NCBI GenBank assembly: GCA_031268245.1
Contig: JAIRXN010000154.1
Location: 1 to 5,517 of the forward strand
Length of the DNA: 5,517 bases
Source: Treponema sp.
Lineage (GTDB): Bacteria > Spirochaetota > Spirochaetia > Treponematales > Breznakiellaceae
Direction of reading: 5' to 3'
Both the position numbers and the translations under genes were made by a program. Below the pieces are notes generated by a model. The model saw nothing but the letters and a program-made list of their open reading frames with translations, was not told where the DNA came from and searched no databases. Positions within the stretch are counted from its first letter, which is position 1. Every line of letters starts with the position of its first letter. Of this stretch, positions 1-5,517 are shown piece by piece.

Positions 1-17
1 AGTTTTGGAACAGCCTC
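1..17 (-). terminator. Possible arm of a terminator hairpin, cut by the window edge
   Basis: Just after the stop of the zinc-ribbon gene the minus strand reads GAGGCTGTTCCAAAACT to the window end. This looks like the left arm of a long hairpin whose right arm (AGTTTTGGAACAGCCTC) would lie outside. The partner is not visible, so this is a guess from position and shape. Confidence 0.25.
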
Positions 18-19
18 TA

Positions 20-361
20 TTAAAGAATATTGCGGATAAGCAAAAAGATAACGGCAACGAGAGTAGTAAGGGCAACAATATAGACCCACAGGGGCAGGGG
101 CCCTGCCGCTTCCCCTGCGGACGGCTTGGCGAAAAAGCCTCTCTTCGGAGGCGGCGCTCCTGAAACAGGAGTGGAATAACCGCAGATCGGACAGCCTGAT
201 GAAAAGAGTCCCTCCGCTCCGGTAAAACCGCAGGCGGGGCAGCGCACGGAGGCAAAGAATCTGCCGCAGGCAGGACAGCTCTTTGCCTGCCGGCTTACTT
301 CTTCACCGCAGTTGTCACAGAAAAACCGGGGGCTTTTTTTCAATACTGCGCCTCGTTTCAC
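20..361 (-). CDS. Small double zinc-ribbon protein with C-terminal membrane anchor
   Basis: The 113-residue product has four CxxC pairs (Cys15/18, 29/32, 41/44, 57/60), which together suit two stacked zinc ribbons (CDNC, CPAC, CPAC, CPIC). A Pro/Lys/Ala linker follows, then one hydrophobic helix (about residues 89-109, LPLWVYIVALTTLVAVIFLL) that ends the protein with the tail RNIL. This suggests a membrane-anchored protein with a cytoplasmic metal-binding head. No specific function is recognised. The frame stays open upstream inside the preceding fmdB gene, but that part is Arg/Pro-rich shadow sequence. I chose the GTG at 361, which lies 4 bases after the fmdB stop and has AGGG 7 bases upstream. 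A TTG at 343 (GAGG 7 bases upstream, 107 residues) is a real alternative. Close coupling suggests co-translation with fmdB. The coding call is firm, the start uncertain. Confidence 0.8.
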   Translation of the reverse strand: MKRGAVLKKSPRFFCDNCGEEVSRQAKSCPACGRFFASVRCPACGFTGAEGLFSSGCPICGYSTPVSGAPPPKRGFFAKPSAGEAAGPLPLWVYIVALTTLVAVIFLLIRNIL

Positions 362-365
362 CGTA

Positions 366-710
366 TTACCCTGCGGCCTTCTTCGTCTGAGAGGCCTCGT
401 GCGGGGGAGAAGAGCTTTCGCTCTTGACCGCATGTTCCGTAGCTGCCGTTGCCGCGGCGGGGGAAGGATTCTCCGTTTTGGAAGTCTCGGTCTTCTCTTT
501 CCCCCCGGGCGCGGCCGCAGCCGGTTTCGCTTTCCCCTTGTCGGTAACATAGAAACCGGAGCCCTTAAAGATAATACCGGTACCTCCGTTGATAAGCCGC
601 CGGACATCCTTGCCGCACTGCGGGCAGATTTTTAACGGCTCATCGCTCATGTTCTGGAACACATCAAAACTGTGTCCGCAGGATTTGCATTCATATCCAT
701 AGGTAGGCAT
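366..710 (-). CDS. FmdB-family zinc-ribbon protein with Ala/Pro/Ser-rich tail
   Basis: The 114-residue product opens with MPTYGYECKSCGHSF, the hallmark N-terminus of the FmdB / CxxC-CxxC 'putative regulatory protein' family. Cys8/Cys11 and Cys29/Cys32 (CPQCG) form one zinc ribbon, and the family's usual end of domain (GTGIIFKGSGFYVTD) follows at about residues 48-62. From about residue 63 the protein becomes a low-complexity, Lys/Ala/Pro/Ser/Thr/Glu-rich tail, probably disordered. FmdB was named from a putative regulator near formamidase genes; the role of most members is unknown, so no function is assigned here. The ATG at 710 is chosen because GGAG stands 6 bases upstream and the family motif starts there; an in-frame GTG at 722 would add four residues before the motif and overlaps the ribosome site. 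The next gene begins 4 bases after the stop. Confidence 0.9.
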   Translation of the reverse strand: MPTYGYECKSCGHSFDVFQNMSDEPLKICPQCGKDVRRLINGGTGIIFKGSGFYVTDKGKAKPAAAAPGGKEKTETSKTENPSPAAATAATEHAVKSESSSPPHEASQTKKAAG

Positions 711-716
711 CACACT

Positions 717-720
717 CTCC
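717..720 (-). promoter_or_regulatory. Ribosome binding site fixing the fmdB-family start
   Basis: On the minus strand GGAG is followed by a 6-base spacer (AGTGTG) and ATG at 710. This favours ATG 710 over the in-frame GTG at 722, which would sit on top of the site. Confidence 0.7.
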
Positions 721-779
721 ACGCATTTTTTTAAAAATTAAGAATCCGAGGCTGTTCCGCTATTCGGAGCCAAGCTTTT

Positions 780-1718
780 CTATTTTGATGATACTGAAAA
801 CATCCCGAAAAGTAAAGCAATCTCGCCGGAACTCAGGGGAGAAGTGATCAGGTTAATGGCGCTGCCGTCCTGCCGGGGGGGATTTGCAAAGATCAGAGAA
901 GCCAGGGACGCCGTTCCTTCAAGGCCGCCTTCCGCCCTGGGCATCAAGGCTCTGGCCATGGTCATGAGGGCAAGAATGGCCCGGGCCTGACTCGGCTGGG
1001 AGAACTCCATCCGTATACGTCCGCTAAAGCTTTCCTTTTCGAGAGGGTCAAGAGCCGCAAAACAGCTTTCCGCGGGGATCTGCAGGGGAATGGAGAGGGC
1101 TTCAAGAACAGCGCCCAGATTGCGTGCGGGATCATCGACCCAGAGAGCCAGGGCGGCGCCCTCCCGGTAAGCCCTGAAACCATCGGGCACAACCTGTCCC
1201 GGATAGGGGCCGAAAGGATCGGGGGGCGCCCGGACTCCCTCCGCCGGCAGTCCTCCGGCATTCCGGTTTTTTACCCCCAGAAAAGCCTGATCCTTTTTCA
1301 GGGCTACCGATATTCCGTTATCCGCCGAAAACCAGAAGGAACTTCCGTGTTCTGCCCTGTACTTCTTCCAGGCCCTGCTGAAGAAAAAGGAAAAATTCGC
1401 CCGGGCGGCAGGGTAACTGCCCCGGGCATACGCCTGTATAGCCATCTCACTGCTGCCCGGAAAGAGAGCCAGCACCGCATTATCGGTACGGTCAAAGATT
1501 TCCGCCGCATACCTGTCCCTCAATCCTTGCTCCAGAATGAGCCGGGAAGAAGCTATATCCATATACATATATGCAAGAGCGCCGGAGTTAAGAGGGACAA
1601 ACTCCATCCCCGGATACGTTTCCTCAACAGGGGGACTGCCGGCACAGGAAAAGAAAACAACAGCCGCCAACAGAGAAAAAAAGACGGCGCGGAAGCGGGA
1701 ATGAAAAGTCCCCTTCAT
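780..1718 (-). CDS. Predicted lipoprotein of unknown function
   Basis: The 312-residue product begins MKGTFHSRFRAVFFSLL, with a basic N-terminus, a hydrophobic core and a lipobox ending FFSC-AGS. Cys25 is the predicted lipidation site, so the protein should be exported and membrane-anchored; Phe at -3 and Ser at -1 suit the relaxed spirochaete lipobox. The mature part contains YPGMEFVPLNSGALAYMYMD, then mixed alpha/beta-looking sequence with no motif I recognise. I see no further membrane segments and no repeats. The gene starts 8 bases after the ileS stop, so it is probably co-transcribed with it. The ATG at 1718 gives a classical signal peptide but has only a distant GAGAG upstream. An in-frame GTG at 1754, overlapping the ileS end and preceded by GGAAG, would add 12 residues. 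It is probably a lineage-restricted lipoprotein; no function is proposed. Confidence 0.85.
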   Translation of the reverse strand: MKGTFHSRFRAVFFSLLAAVVFFSCAGSPPVEETYPGMEFVPLNSGALAYMYMDIASSRLILEQGLRDRYAAEIFDRTDNAVLALFPGSSEMAIQAYARGSYPAARANFSFFFSRAWKKYRAEHGSSFWFSADNGISVALKKDQAFLGVKNRNAGGLPAEGVRAPPDPFGPYPGQVVPDGFRAYREGAALALWVDDPARNLGAVLEALSIPLQIPAESCFAALDPLEKESFSGRIRMEFSQPSQARAILALMTMARALMPRAEGGLEGTASLASLIFANPPRQDGSAINLITSPLSSGEIALLFGMFSVSSK

Positions 1719-1726
1719 CAAATTTT

Positions 1727-4700
1727 TTACACTCTCTGTATGTGAACAAGCCACTTTTCTTCCCCCGCTTCAATTTCTTCCATATTTTTTACTTCGGCCC
1801 ATACTGTTTCTGTTGCCAGTATTTCCGAAATGGCAAAGGCGGAGAAATTGTCCCATGCCTTTTTCAGTACGGCTGAACCGGAAAGCGTAAGTTTTATCCT
1901 GTCGGTAACCTCAAAGCCCTTTACCTTGCGGAGATTCTGTATACCGCGCACGAGATCCCGCACATCCCCCTCTTGGGAGAGTTCTTCGGTAATCTCCGTA
2001 TCAAGGCCCACGGTAAGGGTAGCTTCGTTCAGCACCTTGAGGTTGGCCTTTTCTATGCGCCGTATGTCCAGTTTTTCCGCGGTAATCTCCAGAGTCCGGC
2101 TTCCGCCGTCCGCAGATTCAATGTCAATGGAGAGGGTTGCGCCTTCAAGAAGTCCCTGGATCTCACTCTGGCTTAGATCCTCAATTCTGGAGGCGGCAAG
2201 CTTCATGTCCTTGCCCAGTTCCTTACCCAGAACACGGAAATTGGCCTTTGCCTCGTAACGTACAAGGTCTTCCTCGTTATCCCGGAAAAGCACATCCTTT
2301 ACGTTCAACTCTTCCCGGATAATGTCTTCCATTTCAAGGAGGGCTTTTTTTTCATCGTTATCGCGTGTTACAAGCTCAACGGTTTTAAGGGGCTGGCGTA
2401 CCTTGATGTTATGCTGGGAACGGAGGGCCCGCCCCATGGAGACCGCATGCTGTACCGCGGCCATTCTGAATTCCAGATCCGGATCGCGGCGTTCCGCCCG
2501 CACGACGGGGTAGTCGGCCAGGTGCACCGATTCCGCATCCCTTTCGGAGCGGAGATTCTGCCAGATTGCATCGGTGATAAAGGGCATAAAGGGAGCGGCA
2601 ACGGTGATCACCGTCTTGAGCACATCATGGAGCGTGGCATAAGCTTCAAGCTTATCCTGGTCGTTTTCGCTTTTCCAGAAACGGCGCCGGGAACGGCGGA
2701 TGTACCAGTTGTTGAGAAGATCGATAAAGCTGATGATGGGATCGACGGCACGGGAAAGATCGTAGACATCAAGAGCGCTTCCCACATCCTCCGACAGAAG
2801 TTCTGCCATGGAGAGGATCCACTTATCAAGGAGATTGGAGGGATTCGCCGGCGCTCCTGTGGGACTAACTCTGTCTATAGCGGCGTAGGTAACAAAGAAA
2901 CTGTACGCACTCCAAAGGGGAAGGATGATGCTTTTCAGCACCTCTTTCACTCCCTCGTCGCTGTAACGGAGATCTTCGGCCTTAATGAGCGCCGAGTGAA
3001 TGAGAAAAAACCGGACGGCGTCGGCTCCGTAAGTATTCAGCACTTCCACAGGATCGGTGTAATTGCGGAGGCTCTTGCTCATCTTCTTGCCATCGGAAGC
3101 CAATACCAAACCGCTGACAATGCAGTTCTTAAAAGCAGGCTTGCGGAAAAGCGCCGCGGCAAGGACAGTAAGGGTATAGAACCAGCCCCTGGTCTGGTCA
3201 AGGCTTTCGTTGATAAAATCCGCCGGAAAATGACTGTCAAAGAATTCCTTGTTTTCAAAGGGATAGTGATTCTGTCCGTAGGGCATGGCGCCGGATTCAA
3301 ACCAGCAGTCCAGAACTTCGGGAACCCGTTTCATCACGGAACCGCATTCGCAGGGAATGGTAATATCGTCAACAAAATGTTTGTGCAGATCTTTCATCTC
3401 CGTACCGGAAAGTTCTTTCAGTTCCGCACGGCTTCCTATACAGATCATCTTGCCGCAACCGGGACAGCGCCAGATGGGCAGGGGATTTCCCCAGTAGCGG
3501 TTGCGGCTTATCGCCCAGTCCCGTGCGCCTTCAAGCCATTTGCCGAAACGTCCTGTCTTGATGTGTTCGGGCACCCAGTAGATCTGACTGTTGGCATTCA
3601 GCATGTCTTCCTTGATCTTTTCAACATTGACAAACCAGGAACTCACCGCCCGGTATATGAGCGGGCTTCCGCATCTCCAGCAGTGAGGGTATGAGTGGAG
3701 AATCTGATCGCGTTTTACCAGTTTCCCTTCAGTCTTGAGACGCTCTATGATTGCCTTGTCCGCATCCTTGACGAAGAGCCCCTCGTAATCGGGAACCTCG
3801 GCGGTAAAGCGGCATTCGGCGTCAATGGGGCAGATGGTGGGAACTCCGGTTCCCTTGAGCACCCGTGCGTCGTCTTCACCGAAACCGGGCGCTGTGTGTA
3901 CAATTCCTGTGCCGTCTTCGGTAGAGACAAAGTCTCCCGGATAGATCCTGAAGGCGTTCTGCTCCGCGGCTTGAGCGAAATAGGGAAACAGGGGTTCGTA
4001 TTCGATGCCCACAAGGTCCGCCCCTTTCATGCGCCGGATAATCTTACAGTCTCCTTCGGCGGGAAGAGTGCCTGCCCCGGATTCCGCTTCCCCGTACATC
4101 TTTGGCGGATTCTTGTAGTACGCGGAAAGCCGTGCCTCCGCCAGGATGTAGCGGTCTGTCCCGTCCTGCACGAGCACATAGTCGATGTCCGGCCCCACGG
4201 TGAGGGCAAGATTCGACGGCAGAGTCCAGGGAGTGGTAGTCCAGGCCAGTATATATGTGTTTCCGCCGTCAAGGCCGTCGAGTCCGGGATGTGCGGAAGC
4301 CCGGCTCGCAGGAGCGATACCCTTCACCTTGAAGCGCACAGTGATTGCAGGATCATGAACATCTTTGTAGCCGCCCAGGTTGAGTTCGTGGGCGGAAAGC
4401 ACCGTGGCGCAGCGGGGACAGTAGGGCAGAATGTAGTAGCCCTCGTAGAGAAGACCCTTCTCCCAGAGACTCTTCATCACCCACCAGATCGTCTCCATGT
4501 AGTCACCGTCCATGGTCTTGTAGTCGTTATCAAAATCCACCCAGCGGCCCAGACGGGTAATGACGGCCCTCCATTCCTTCACATAGCGGAGCACCGCGGA
4601 ACGGCAGGCTTCGTTGAATTTGGCAATGCCGTAGGTTTCTATATCCGTCTTGGAATTGAGGCCCAGTTCTTTTTCAATAAGCGTCTCGACGGGAAGACCG

Positions 4701-4963
4701 TGACAGTCCCAGCCGAAACGGCGTTCCACCTTCTTCCCCTTCATGGTCATGTAACGGGGAATGATGTCCTTGATGGTACTGGGGATAAAATGCCCAAAGT
4801 GAGGCATGCCCGTGGCAAAGGGGGGGCCGTCGTAAAAGACAAACTCTTCCCTTCCCTCGCGTTGAGAAACTGATTTTTCAAAGATATGATTCTTCTCCCA
4901 AAAGACGAGGATCTCCTCCTCAAGTTTAGGAAAATTGACCCTGGGGTCTACGCTTTTATACAC
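1727..4963 (-). CDS. ileS: Isoleucyl-tRNA synthetase, type 2 (eukaryote/archaea-like)
   Basis: Class I synthetase charging tRNA-Ile with isoleucine in the cytoplasm; 1078 residues, the length usual for IleS2. The HIGH motif appears as HFGH (residues 55-58), followed by FGWDCHGLPVE. The editing domain carries WTTTPWTLPSN (241-251) and GTGIVHTAPGFGEDD (351-365), which clears mischarged valine. Zinc-type cysteine pairs lie at 182/185, 428/431, 500/503 and 538/540. DQTRGWFYTL (589-598) and KMSKS (627-631) complete the catalytic core. The anticodon-binding helical domain runs from about 710 to 860 (NNWYIRRSRRRFW), followed by the long C-terminal domain found in IleS2. I see no C-terminal zinc finger of the E. 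coli type. I chose GTG 4963 because GGAGG lies 6 bases upstream; an in-frame ATG at 4984 would add seven residues (MPLRRDS) but has a poor site. A short Gly/Ala/Ser/Pro-rich insertion sits at about 215-234 in the editing domain. All key motifs are intact. Confidence 0.98.
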   Translation of the reverse strand: MYKSVDPRVNFPKLEEEILVFWEKNHIFEKSVSQREGREEFVFYDGPPFATGMPHFGHFIPSTIKDIIPRYMTMKGKKVERRFGWDCHGLPVETLIEKELGLNSKTDIETYGIAKFNEACRSAVLRYVKEWRAVITRLGRWVDFDNDYKTMDGDYMETIWWVMKSLWEKGLLYEGYYILPYCPRCATVLSAHELNLGGYKDVHDPAITVRFKVKGIAPASRASAHPGLDGLDGGNTYILAWTTTPWTLPSNLALTVGPDIDYVLVQDGTDRYILAEARLSAYYKNPPKMYGEAESGAGTLPAEGDCKIIRRMKGADLVGIEYEPLFPYFAQAAEQNAFRIYPGDFVSTEDGTGIVHTAPGFGEDDARVLKGTGVPTICPIDAECRFTAEVPDYEGLFVKDADKAIIERLKTEGKLVKRDQILHSYPHCWRCGSPLIYRAVSSWFVNVEKIKEDMLNANSQIYWVPEHIKTGRFGKWLEGARDWAISRNRYWGNPLPIWRCPGCGKMICIGSRAELKELSGTEMKDLHKHFVDDITIPCECGSVMKRVPEVLDCWFESGAMPYGQNHYPFENKEFFDSHFPADFINESLDQTRGWFYTLTVLAAALFRKPAFKNCIVSGLVLASDGKKMSKSLRNYTDPVEVLNTYGADAVRFFLIHSALIKAEDLRYSDEGVKEVLKSIILPLWSAYSFFVTYAAIDRVSPTGAPANPSNLLDKWILSMAELLSEDVGSALDVYDLSRAVDPIISFIDLLNNWYIRRSRRRFWKSENDQDKLEAYATLHDVLKTVITVAAPFMPFITDAIWQNLRSERDAESVHLADYPVVRAERRDPDLEFRMAAVQHAVSMGRALRSQHNIKVRQPLKTVELVTRDNDEKKALLEMEDIIREELNVKDVLFRDNEEDLVRYEAKANFRVLGKELGKDMKLAASRIEDLSQSEIQGLLEGATLSIDIESADGGSRTLEITAEKLDIRRIEKANLKVLNEATLTVGLDTEITEELSQEGDVRDLVRGIQNLRKVKGFEVTDRIKLTLSGSAVLKKAWDNFSAFAISEILATETVWAEVKNMEEIEAGEEKWLVHIQRV

Positions 4964-4969
4964 AGAATC

Positions 4970-4974
4970 CCTCC
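4970..4974 (-). promoter_or_regulatory. Ribosome binding site fixing the ileS start at GTG 4963
   Basis: A perfect GGAGG on the minus strand is followed by the 6-base spacer GATTCT and GTG at 4963. The alternative ATG at 4984 would place this site inside the coding region and has no comparable purine run upstream. Confidence 0.75.
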
Positions 4975-5036
4975 GAAGCGGCATAACATCCGGCTATACT
5001 ATGCCATAAATGCGGAAAATAGGGAAGCAGGGCAGG

Positions 5037-5066
5037 ATAAACGCATAGAAACACTTTTATCGTCAA
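5037..5066 (-). promoter_or_regulatory. Weak candidate promoter for ileS
   Basis: On the minus strand TTGACG (5061-5066, five of six to the -35 consensus) is followed after 18 bases by GTTTAT (5037-5042, only three of six to the -10 consensus). It lies about 75 bases before the ileS start in an otherwise geneless leader. The poor -10 makes this tentative. The -35 also lies in the loop of the small hairpin at 5052-5072. Confidence 0.2.
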
Positions 5067-5072
5067 AAAGTG
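5052..5072. repeat. Short perfect hairpin in the ileS leader
   Basis: CACTTTT (5052-5058) pairs perfectly with AAAAGTG (5066-5072) across a 7-base loop. On the minus strand the stem is followed by TTTCT, so it could be a weak terminator for the upstream toxin gene or leader structure of ileS. The stem is AT-rich and the U run short, so its function is uncertain. Confidence 0.35.
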
Positions 5073-5084
5073 AATTCTGAAGAA

Positions 5085-5216
5085 GAAAAACCGCTAAGGG
5101 CACAAAGAACACGAAGGTTTTCGATTAGAAAACTTCATTTTTGTTCCTTCCTTTGTGTCCCGCCGTCCCTGGACCCTTGATGGCCGCAAAGCGGCCTTCT
5201 CTGGTGGTTAAAAATC
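5085..5216. repeat. Compound inverted repeat of the CACAAAGAACACGAAGG type
   Basis: The left part contains near-repeats of 9 bases (AAGGGCACA 5096-5104, AAGAACACG 5105-5113, AAGG 5114-5117). An inverted partner lies at 5151-5161: CACAAAG (5101-5107) matches CTTTGTG (5151-5157) perfectly. Between them GTTTTC (5117-5122) and GAAAAC (5128-5133) form a perfect inner hairpin with loop GATTA. A second hairpin, GGCCGC-AAA-GCGGCC, lies at 5182-5196. The outer ends, GAAAAACCGC (5085-5094) and, on the other strand, GATTTTTAACCAC (5216-5204), resemble the ends of a dispersed non-coding repeat I recall from many environmental bacterial genomes, often near small accessory genes. The structure is seen directly; that it is dispersed is inference, since only one copy is in the window. 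No protein is encoded here. Confidence 0.5.
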
Positions 5217-5260
5217 TTCAAATTTTGATGGTTTCGCGGTACTTGAAAGTAAACGCCGAT

Positions 5261-5306
5261 GCCCTGCGGTTTCAACCAGGGCGAATGGAGAATCCGCTAC
5301 TGCGGA
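5261..5306. repeat. Two adjacent short hairpins beside the attC-like half-site
   Basis: GCCCTG (5261-5266) pairs with CAGGGC (5277-5282) over a 10-base loop, and TCCGC (5293-5297) pairs with GCGGA (5302-5306) over a 4-base loop. They lie between the compound repeat and the attC-like sequence and might be part of a folded recombination site, but no second half-site was found to close it. Confidence 0.35.
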
Positions 5307-5311
5307 CGCAG

Positions 5312-5331
5312 CGTAAACAGACCTGTTATGC
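5312..5331 (-). other. attC-like half-site downstream of the toxin gene
   Basis: Reading the minus strand, GCATAAC (5331-5325), a 6-base spacer AGGTCT and GTTTACG (5318-5312) follow the toxin stop codon after 15 bases. This resembles the R''-spacer-L'' half of an integron attC site, which ends a gene cassette, and ACTTCGCATAAC is a form I recall from spirochaete cassette arrays. The expected complementary half (CGTAAAC-like, spacer, GTTATGC on the same strand) is not visible down to the ileS start. It is therefore a degenerate or truncated site at best, or a chance palindrome. Confidence 0.3.
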
Positions 5332-5346
5332 GAAGTATGTTTGGCT

Positions 5347-5517
5347 TTAATATATGACTTTTAATCCATTGTTTTTATACAGTTCCATATTCGTATCTAC
5401 ACTGATCAATATATAATCGTTTCTTATTGCTTCCCATATTAGGAATCTATCAAATGGATCTTTATGGTACATTGGTAATTTATAATTTGTTATTAAGTCA
5501 ATATTATCAATATTTTT
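5347..5517 (-). CDS. vapC: VapC-type PIN-domain toxin, C-terminal part (cut by window edge)
   Basis: The last 56 codons of a gene entering from the right edge end in TAA at 5347-5349. The residues PMYHKDPFDRFLIWEAI, then ILISVDTNMELY and the ending GLKVIY, match the closing third of VapC-family PIN ribonucleases (usual pattern: LP-x-HHxDPFDRxLIAxA, then a strand, S/T-x-D, and VxxxW/Y). Asp23 of DPFDR and Asp41 of SVDT are the expected metal-binding acids; the N-terminal Asp and middle Glu lie outside the window. Full proteins of this type are about 125-130 residues, so roughly 70 are missing here. Such toxins cleave RNA and are paired with a VapB-type antitoxin, normally encoded just upstream, which here would be beyond the edge. 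GC content is about 23%, far below ileS, suggesting acquisition by transfer. The stop codon is followed by the attC-like sequence. Whether the complete gene is intact cannot be seen. Confidence 0.8.
   Translation of the reverse strand, partial: KNIDNIDLITNYKLPMYHKDPFDRFLIWEAIRNDYILISVDTNMELYKNNGLKVIY

Noticed and set aside
362..607. N-terminal extension of the small zinc-ribbon gene through fmdB
   Set aside because: The extra residues are Arg/Pro-rich shadow of the fmdB tail in another frame, and good starts exist just after the fmdB stop.
731..771. Terminator between the lipoprotein and fmdB genes
   Set aside because: The possible stem GGCTCCG/CGG-AGCC (750-771) is interrupted by a bulge, and the T run at about 731-736 lies too far downstream. 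Readthrough seems as likely.
2411..3694. Long open frame on the plus strand opposite ileS (427 codons)
   Set aside because: It is antisense to a strongly conserved gene, has no recognisable domain and mirrors ileS codon usage. The same holds for the plus-strand frame at 3695-4873.
4886..5080. Plus-strand open frame of 64 codons across the ileS start
   Set aside because: Most of it is antisense to ileS, and it has no supporting motif.
5113..5141. Rho-independent terminator on the plus strand (GAAGGTTTTC/GAAAACTTC then ATTTTT)
   Set aside because: No plus-strand gene precedes it and the stem is AT-rich; it is better explained as the core of the inverted repeat.
5085..5216. CRISPR array
   Set aside because: The repeats are 9-base near-copies without regular spacers and no cas gene is present.
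5210..5260. T-box leader for ileS, suggested by GTACCGCG on the minus strand
   Set aside because: Only the ACCGCG part of the T-box motif matches; the preceding AGGGTGG is missing, there is no terminator with a U run before ileS and no stem I pattern is visible.
5141..5350. Plus-strand open frame of 69 codons in the gap right of ileS
   Set aside because: It runs through the inverted repeat and the attC-like motif, has no ATG or ribosome site at its start and resembles no known protein.

Overview
The window reads as chromosome of a Treponema-like spirochaete. The support is a spirochaete-style lipobox (FFSC), a long 'type 2' isoleucyl-tRNA synthetase of the kind spirochaetes carry, moderate GC content over most of the window, and a repeat and recombination-site style I associate with host-gut treponemes. 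The assignment is inference from style, not from a search.

Layout: every convincing gene is on the minus strand, so transcription runs from right to left. At the far right (5347-5517) is the last 56 codons of a PIN-domain toxin gene of the VapC type. It is strikingly AT-rich (about 23% GC by hand count) and is cut by the window edge. Just after its stop codon lies a half-site resembling an integron attC element, then a compound inverted repeat of the 'CACAAAGAACACGAAGG' type (about 5085-5216), then the short leader of ileS. No full gene is visible between 4964 and 5346.

The rest is a compact block: ileS (isoleucyl-tRNA synthetase), then 8 bases later a lipoprotein gene of unknown function. 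After a 69-base gap come an FmdB-family zinc-ribbon protein and, 4 bases after its stop, a small double-zinc-ribbon protein with a C-terminal membrane anchor. The spacing suggests two pairs, ileS-lipoprotein and fmdB-zinc ribbon, possibly one operon.

IleS is housekeeping translation machinery. The lipoprotein and the two zinc-ribbon proteins have no assigned role, and nothing in the sequence ties them to IleS beyond position. The right-hand 430 bases are the accessory part: a composition break, a toxin gene end, a possible cassette recombination site and a dispersed-repeat candidate next to a conserved housekeeping gene. I found no full novel defence or mobile system in the window. The toxin gene end with its adjoining attC-like site is the best lead, and it points to sequence beyond the right edge.
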